DNA from: CAZAMP01 sp964486455
GTDB lineage: Bacteria; Eisenbacteria; RBG-16-71-46; CAZAMP01
DNA: 64,000 bases
Direction: 5' to 3'
Assembly (NCBI GenBank): GCA_964486455.1
Contig: CAZAMP010000003.1
Location: forward strand, 106,139 to 170,138
Part shown: positions 58,936-64,000 of the stretch, piece after piece
How the letters are laid out: each line of letters opens with the position of its first letter
How positions within the stretch are numbered: position 1 is the first letter of the stretch
Program-made: the position numbers and the translations under genes
The notes under the pieces: generated by a model
Seen by the model: only the letters and a program-made list of their open reading frames with translations
Database searches by the model: none
What the model was told of the DNA's origin: nothing

Positions 58936-61662
58936 GTGAGTGAACTCATGACGAATCATTTACCCACCAGAAACCGTGACCGAGCGGCCGTCACGATCGA
59001 ACTTCCGGATGATCTGGTCAAGAAGTGGCGGCGGATCGTGAGTCTGCTGGGACGCCTTCTGGATGTCCCCGTTTGCTTGGTGACGCAGCTCAAGCCGTCT
59101 CATCTGAACATTCTCGTTGCGAGCGAGGGCGCGGACAATCCGTTTCGGGAAGGAGACCGCGCGGAACTCGGCACGGGACACTACTGCGAAGAAGTCATCC
59201 GAACGCGTGAGCCCATGCTCGTCCGTGACGCACTGGCGGATCCCCAGTGGCACGACAATCCCGATCTCGAATTCGGCCTGCTCTACTACATGGGCTACCC
59301 GATCTTCTGGCCCGACGGCTCGGTCTTCGGAACCGTCTGCGCTCTCGATACCGAAGAGAACCAGACGGCCCTCGCCCAAAACGACCTGCTATCGGAATTC
59401 AGCGAAGTTCTCACCAGCGATCTCAAGTGCCTGGTTGATTTCTCCGGCCTTCGGCGGGACGAGGAAGAGCGGCGCTACACGCTTCTGGAGGCGGCGAACG
59501 ACGCGATCTTCCTGATGGATGAAGACCACTTCGCCGAATGCAACTCGAAGACGCTCGAGATATACGGATGCACGCGCGACCAGATCATCGGGGAGCATCC
59601 TTGGCGGTTTTCTCCCGAGCAGCAGGACGACGGCACCAATTCGATCGCCAAGGCCGAGGAGAAGATCACACGCGCCTACGCGGGAGAGCCGCAGCGTTTC
59701 GAATGGCGGCACTGCCGCTACGACCGCACGTTGTTCGACGCGGAGGTGAGCCTCAATCGCGTGGAGCTTTCGGGCAAGCCGTTTCTGATCGCCATCGTCC
59801 GTGACGTCACGGAACGCAAAGCGGCGGAGGCCGCGATACGAGAACGCGAGGAACGACTCCTGTCCATTGCCGAGAGCATTCCCGGCGTCGTCTTCGCGTA
59901 CGACCGGGACGCTGATGGACATCGTACGCCGATCTTCATCGGTCCCGGGCACGAGGAGATCATCGGCGAGCCGCTGGCGGCGTCCGTCAGGAAGAATCTC
60001 GACAGCTATTGGGACCTCATACACCCTGACGATCTCGCGAATCTCAGGGAAGTCACGGAACGGGGTCTCGAGACGGGCGAGCCGATACACAGCGAGAAGC
60101 GCGTGCTGACGTCAACCGGGGAGTACACGTGGGTGCGTACGATCGCTCGGGGACGTCACCTGGGCAACGGCGTCGCCCGATGGGAGGGCGTCCTCTTCGA
60201 TATCAGCGCGAGCCGGGATCGCGACGCCACGCTCCGAAGCTTGTTTCTCGCGGCGCCCATCGGCATCGCGCTGCTCTCCGGCCGTACCATCAAGCGGGCG
60301 AACGACAAGATGTGTGCGATGATCGGCTACACTCGAGAGGAGCTCATCGATCAGGACGTCCGCATGCTCTACGCCACCCAGGAGGAATATGATCGGGCGG
60401 GGGACGAGAAGTTCCGTCAGATCTCCGTTCAGGGGACAGGCACCGTTGAAACTCAGCTCAAGCGAAAAGACGGCAGCCTGATCGATGTCCTGGTTTCGTC
60501 CACGCCGCTCGATCCTCGAAATCTGGCGGCGGGTGTAACATCGACCGTACTGGACATCACCGAGCGGAAGCGGACGGAAGCGGAGCGGCAGGAGGCGTTC
60601 GATGAGATCGCCCGCCTGAAGGATGCCCTCGAGCGCGAGCGTGACTACCTGCGCGAAGAGGTCACGGTCGCGAGACGCCACGGGAAGATCGTCGGGAAGA
60701 GCCCGGCGCTTCAGCGCGTGCTTGCGCAGGTGGAAGCCGTATCGAGCACGGACGTCACCGTGTTGATCCAGGGGGAATCGGGTGTCGGCAAGGAACTGAT
60801 TGCCTCCGCCATCCACGAACAGAGTCCCCGTCACGGCAATCCGCACGTCAGGGTCAACTGTGCCTCGATTCCTCACGAGCTGTTCGAGAGCGAGTTCTTC
60901 GGCCACGTGAAGGGCTCATTCACCGGGGCCCACCGCGATCGGACGGGACGATTCCAGCTCGCGGACGGTGGGACTCTCTTTCTGGACGAGCTGGCGGAGA
61001 TTCCCCTCGATCTTCAGGGCAAGCTGCTTCGCGTGCTCCAGGATGGTGAGTTCGAGCGGGTCGGGGAGGACATCACACACAAAGTCGACGTGCGGGTCGT
61101 CGTCGCCACGAATCGTGACCTGATGAAAGAAGTAAACGAAGGTCGGTTCCGAGAGGACCTCTACTATCGCGTCAGCGTCTTCCCGCTCTATGTGCCGCCG
61201 CTGCGCGAGCGCCGGCAAGACATCGTCCCGCTGGCAAGGCACTTTCTGCACCAGGCATGTCGGGATCTCGATCGCGGTGAGATCGTGATCAGCCGATCGC
61301 AGGCCGACGCTCTCGAACGATACGCGTGGCCGGGCAACATCCGCGAGCTTCAGAACGTCATCGAGCGGTCGGTGATCCTCTCGACGAACGAGCGTCTACG
61401 GCTGGACCCGGCGCTGGCGTCCGCAGCCGGTGACGATCCCGGCGATGTCTTCGATGCCGTCGACCAGGGGCAGCGAAACCGCGCCTTTCTTACGGCCGCG
61501 GAGTTCAAGCGCCGCGAGCGCGCGAATCTGATCGCGGCGTTGCAGGCGACCGGCTGGCGGGTGGCCGGCAAGAACGGGGCCGCTGACCTACTCGGACTCA
61601 AGCCGTCAACCCTCAGCTATCAGATGAACGTGATGGGGATCAAGAGACCGAATGGGGAATAG
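58936..61662 (+). CDS. Sigma-54-dependent activator with GAF and PAS domains
   Basis: GTG 58936 has AGGAGG six bases upstream; the frame is open 14 codons further. 908 residues: a GAF domain (about 20-170; LLDVPVCLVTQL, YYMGYPIFWPDGSVFGTVCALD), three PAS domains (about 180-545), a coiled-coil linker (EIARLKDALERERDYLREEV), an AAA+ domain with Walker A GESGVGKE, the sigma-54-contacting GSFTGA loop, FREDLYYRVSVFPL and WPGNIREL. It ends with a Fis-like helix-turn-helix (AADLLGLKPSTLSYQM). No receiver domain is present, so signals come through GAF/PAS. It is of the FhlA or formate-lyase-activator type. The Fis-type HTH is intact, unlike in the broken regulator at 19751. Confidence 0.95.
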   Translation: MSELMTNHLPTRNRDRAAVTIELPDDLVKKWRRIVSLLGRLLDVPVCLVTQLKPSHLNILVASEGADNPFREGDRAELGTGHYCEEVIRTREPMLVRDALADPQWHDNPDLEFGLLYYMGYPIFWPDGSVFGTVCALDTEENQTALAQNDLLSEFSEVLTSDLKCLVDFSGLRRDEEERRYTLLEAANDAIFLMDEDHFAECNSKTLEIYGCTRDQIIGEHPWRFSPEQQDDGTNSIAKAEEKITRAYAGEPQRFEWRHCRYDRTLFDAEVSLNRVELSGKPFLIAIVRDVTERKAAEAAIREREERLLSIAESIPGVVFAYDRDADGHRTPIFIGPGHEEIIGEPLAASVRKNLDSYWDLIHPDDLANLREVTERGLETGEPIHSEKRVLTSTGEYTWVRTIARGRHLGNGVARWEGVLFDISASRDRDATLRSLFLAAPIGIALLSGRTIKRANDKMCAMIGYTREELIDQDVRMLYATQEEYDRAGDEKFRQISVQGTGTVETQLKRKDGSLIDVLVSSTPLDPRNLAAGVTSTVLDITERKRTEAERQEAFDEIARLKDALERERDYLREEVTVARRHGKIVGKSPALQRVLAQVEAVSSTDVTVLIQGESGVGKELIASAIHEQSPRHGNPHVRVNCASIPHELFESEFFGHVKGSFTGAHRDRTGRFQLADGGTLFLDELAEIPLDLQGKLLRVLQDGEFERVGEDITHKVDVRVVVATNRDLMKEVNEGRFREDLYYRVSVFPLYVPPLRERRQDIVPLARHFLHQACRDLDRGEIVISRSQADALERYAWPGNIRELQNVIERSVILSTNERLRLDPALASAAGDDPGDVFDAVDQGQRNRAFLTAAEFKRRERANLIAALQATGWRVAGKNGAADLLGLKPSTLSYQMNVMGIKRPNGE

Positions 61663-61783
61663 GGGTCCTGACCGCCCTCGCCGCCTCGGCGACGCTCGCC
61701 AGCACCCCCGGCCTGTCCTGACGGTCCGACAACTGGTAGAATCACGATGTGACCTCATTGAACGCATCTGATCGGAGAGTCAT

Positions 61784-63205
61784 ATGAAAGCCACCGCTCT
61801 CATCTTCGCGCTCGTGACGGCATTCCCCGTCGCAGCTGCAGCCACGACATGCCTCGTGGCGCCGGACGGCGGCGGCGACTACCCGACGATCCAGAGCGCC
61901 ATCGACGCAGGCTGCGACAGCATTCTGCTTGCCGACGGCGTCTTCGAAGGGCTCGGAAACCGAGATCTGGATTTCGGCGGGCTTTCGATCGTCGTCCGGT
62001 CGGTAAGTGGCGATCCCTCTTCATGTGTCCTCGATTGCGACGCCGGCTCGGGCGATCCGCATCGAGGGTTCTCCTTTCAGAACGGCGAGAGCGCGGACGC
62101 GGTCGTGGAGGGAGTATCGATCACAAACGGCTGGTCCTATGTCGGGGGTGCTGTCTTTTGCTACGGCGCATCGCCGACCTTCATCTCTTGCGACTTCATC
62201 TCGAATGGATGCGACGATGAAGGCGGCGCCATCTTCTGCGATTGGAGCAGCGCGCCCGCATTCATAGATTGCCGCATCGCGGACAATCAGGCGGAGCATC
62301 GCGGCGGCGGAATCCGCGTAGCGCACTTCAGCGCACCGCAGCTCATCGGCTGCGAGATCGTGGGGAACCGGGCGGTCGGACAGCACGGCGGTGGGATCTA
62401 CTCGTCGCAGAATTCGTCACCGGCGATGATCGACTGCCTGATCACGGGGAACGTCGCAGGACTCGCCGGCGGAGGGATCGCGATCTCATGCGTCGATGAC
62501 TGCGAGCCGGAGCTGGTTGGATGCACGATCACCGCGAACGTCGCGGAGTACGGTGGCGGGATCACGAGCCAGGTCGTCACGACGCTTTCCATCGAGCGGT
62601 CGATCATCTGGGGCAACTGCGCCTCGACAATGGGAGATGAGATCTACCTCCCCGGCGTTGCCGAGGAAGGAATCGCCTTCACGTGCTGCGCGGTCGATTC
62701 TCACGGCGTCATCGGAGACGCGCCCACGGAGTACATCACGCACAATGTTTTCACGAATCCATACTTTTGTGGCCCGGAGCCGTGCGAAGCGGCCCCGACG
62801 ACGGATGGCGACTACAGTCTCGGAGCCAATTCCCCGTGCCTCGCGGAGAGTAGCCCGTGTGGCGAACAGATTGGCGCGCTGGGGCAGGGGTGTGGTGTGG
62901 TCGGTGTGGCCGGGAGCAACGTCGATCCGGACGCGGTGCCCCTTGTCGCGGCCCTACTTTCCGCATCGCCCAATCCGTTTCACCGGACGCTAGAGGTGCG
63001 ATTCGCGGCGTCGTCACCACCGTCGATCGCGATCTTCGACGTGCGTGGCCGGCGCGTGCGTTCGCTCACGCCGGATGACGCAACGGGGATGGTTCGTTGG
63101 GATGGTCGCACCGATGATCACCGTTTAGTCGCTCCGGGTGTCTATTTCGTTCGACTCGAATCGGTCACAGGACCGATCACCCGCCGGATCTCGCTCGTCC
63201 GTTGA
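61784..63205 (+). CDS. Secreted right-handed beta-helix protein with FlgD-type C-terminal domain
   Basis: 473 residues. GGAGAG lies before the ATG; a signal peptide (LIFALVTAFPVAAAATTC) follows. The body carries parallel beta-helix repeats of about 22-26 residues (GGAVFCYGASPTFISCDFIS, GGAIFCDWSSAPAFIDCRI, GGGIRVAHFSAPQLIGCEI, GGGIYSSQNSSPAMIDCLI), the NosD/pectate-lyase-like polymorphic outer-membrane type. The C-terminus is the FlgD-like domain with SPNPF, VRWDGRTDDHRLVAPG and GVYFVRLESV. It is probably a surface or extracellular protein; enzyme activity is not apparent. Confidence 0.87.
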   Translation: MKATALIFALVTAFPVAAAATTCLVAPDGGGDYPTIQSAIDAGCDSILLADGVFEGLGNRDLDFGGLSIVVRSVSGDPSSCVLDCDAGSGDPHRGFSFQNGESADAVVEGVSITNGWSYVGGAVFCYGASPTFISCDFISNGCDDEGGAIFCDWSSAPAFIDCRIADNQAEHRGGGIRVAHFSAPQLIGCEIVGNRAVGQHGGGIYSSQNSSPAMIDCLITGNVAGLAGGGIAISCVDDCEPELVGCTITANVAEYGGGITSQVVTTLSIERSIIWGNCASTMGDEIYLPGVAEEGIAFTCCAVDSHGVIGDAPTEYITHNVFTNPYFCGPEPCEAAPTTDGDYSLGANSPCLAESSPCGEQIGALGQGCGVVGVAGSNVDPDAVPLVAALLSASPNPFHRTLEVRFAASSPPSIAIFDVRGRRVRSLTPDDATGMVRWDGRTDDHRLVAPGVYFVRLESVTGPITRRISLVR

Positions 63206-63243
63206 GCGGGCGGAAAGGCGCGGGCGGAAAGGCGCATGATCAC

Positions 63244-63732
63244 ATGATCTCAAGGAAAGCGTTTCCAGTGCGTTGTCTGGTTGTATCCGCTCTAGTCTTG
63301 GCGGCTGTCATTGGCGTGAACGCGACTGCCGTATGCGCCGCGGAGTACGACTTCGGGCTCGGCATCATCGTCGGTGAACCGACAGGTCTCTCCGCGAAGA
63401 AGTGGTTGGCCGGCAAGACGGCGATCGACGCCGCCGTGGCGTGGGCGCTCTCGAACGACACCGCCCTCCATCTCCACGCGGACTTCCTCGTGCACCGGTT
63501 CGACCTCGCCGCCGTCGAGTCGGGATCGCTCGCGCTCTACTACGGGATCGGCGCGCGCCTGCTGCTCGTGGACGACGAGAAACTACTCGGCGCTCGCACA
63601 CCGTTCGGGCTCGACTATCTCCTCGGGGAGACTCGGATCGAGGTCTTCTTCGAAATCGTTCCCGTCCTCAACCTTCTGCCGGATTCGGAGCTCGATCTCA
63701 ACGCAGGTTTCGGCGGCCGTTACTTCTTCTAG
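63244..63732 (+). CDS. Small secreted protein, beta-barrel-like
   Basis: ATG 63244 is taken as start since the upstream in-frame codons to 63202 look non-coding. 162 residues with a signal peptide (RCLVVSALVLAAVIGVNATAVCA). The mature part (YDFGLGIIVGEPTGLSAKKWLAGKTAIDAAVAW and LDLNAGFGGRYFF in parts) has the look of a small barrel, including a terminal Phe. Related sequences are common as unannotated proteins. It follows the beta-helix gene by about 40 bases and may be in its operon. Confidence 0.75.
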   Translation: MISRKAFPVRCLVVSALVLAAVIGVNATAVCAAEYDFGLGIIVGEPTGLSAKKWLAGKTAIDAAVAWALSNDTALHLHADFLVHRFDLAAVESGSLALYYGIGARLLLVDDEKLLGARTPFGLDYLLGETRIEVFFEIVPVLNLLPDSELDLNAGFGGRYFF

Positions 63733-64000
63733 CCATTTTGCCAAGCCGCACGTCCCACTGTCCGGCGACACTATGATGGACGATGACGCTCGATCCTCGT
63801 GGGGGACTCATGCCGTGTTGTCCGCCCCGCTCCTACCCCGGCGCTCTCTTGCGCATGGATGGCACTCCTGCCCGCGCTCGCCTTAGGCGCAGCACTAACC
63901 TCCGCCATCGGCGCAGCACCCACCTTCGCTCTTGGCGTCAGGCAAGGCCTTGCCCTCCGCGCAACCTCCGTCCTCGCGGTCGTCGCTCCGTTCCGATTTG
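63733..64000. other. Right-edge region with no convincing gene
   Basis: Two plus-strand frames (from ATG 63855 and ATG 63859) stay open to the edge, but neither product is convincing. A short tandem repeat lies at 63886-63933. The sequence is cut by the window end, so a gene beginning here cannot be excluded. Confidence 0.4.
63886..63933. repeat. Imperfect 24-base tandem repeat (two units)
   Basis: Two adjacent 24-base units, both beginning GGCGCAGCAC, match at 18 of 24 positions. A third, more diverged unit may follow. It is too short to assign a function. Confidence 0.5.

Noticed and set aside
1..64000. tRNA, rRNA, CRISPR arrays, insertion sequences and prophage genes
   Set aside because: I looked for tRNA TPsiC-type boxes, regular repeat-spacer patterns, transposase or integrase motifs and phage structural genes and saw none; short tRNAs could be missed by eye.
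63855..64000. Possible start of a gene at the right edge
   Set aside because: Two frames are open to the edge but neither has a ribosome site or recognisable sequence, and a tandem repeat lies in it.

Overview
This is a 64 kb GC-rich chromosomal segment of an uncultured-type bacterium, densely packed with short-spaced or overlapping operons. Three proteins end in the FlgD-like Ig domain with a GVYF-R-type tail that is typical of secreted proteins in Candidatus Eisenbacteria, Krumholzibacteriota and relatives of the FCB group. Together with outer-membrane barrels, DUF2723, System II cytochrome c maturation and many multiheme cytochromes, this suggests a didermic FCB-type or Eisenbacteria-like organism (inference; no rRNA or tRNA gene was seen to place it). 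There is no sign of a phage, IS element, CRISPR array or other mobile element.

Layout. 1-6.3 kb: end of a DUF2723/TPR membrane protein, then a four-gene membrane module (FN3 plus DUF6754-like protein, polytopic protein, membrane-anchored alpha/beta protein, polytopic protein) and a sulfatase-like pseudoenzyme. 6.3-7.1 kb: a decayed strip with the tail of a cytochrome/FlgD-type gene and a remnant of a second tldD 5' end. 7.1-9.6 kb: ferredoxin-ResB-CcsA, the cytochrome c maturation genes. 10-19.4 kb: a hexaheme cytochrome and, facing it, a seven-gene operon of tetraheme cytochrome, NHL lipoprotein, pentaheme lipoprotein, large outer-membrane barrel, second NHL lipoprotein, 12-motif cytochrome and 11-motif cytochrome. 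This looks like a trans-outer-membrane, possibly extracellular, electron conduit. It begins at a good sigma-54 promoter with an upstream inverted repeat, next to an NtrC-type regulator that is broken by a deletion and a frameshift. 21-24.3 kb: a porin, a PstS-like binding protein and a histidine kinase whose periplasmic domain carries a heme c motif.

24.4-38 kb is mostly ordinary: a secreted FlgD-tailed protein, an acetolactate-synthase-like enzyme with a ferredoxin-NADP reductase, Tat-exported TldD with TldE/PmbA, oligoendopeptidase F, an MBL hydrolase overlapping an orphan tandem BMC shell protein, BtpA, an ImmA/IrrE-like protein without its catalytic Glu, and an unknown secreted protein. 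38-39 kb holds a 59-residue small gene followed by a structured stretch and a strong terminator.

39-42.5 kb carries a second, diverged copy of the four-gene membrane module in the same gene order. The preserved order and shared signature motifs make this module the best candidate here for an undescribed multi-protein membrane system. It is divergent from a MoxR-DUF58-BatA operon. 46.7-58 kb is housekeeping and envelope functions (acetyltransferase, DUF302, MarC, lipoprotein hydrolase, degenerate HD protein, glycosyltransferases, YciI, TauE, Mfd, methyltransferase). 58-64 kb has two small barrel proteins, a GAF-PAS sigma-54 activator and a beta-helix protein with a FlgD tail.
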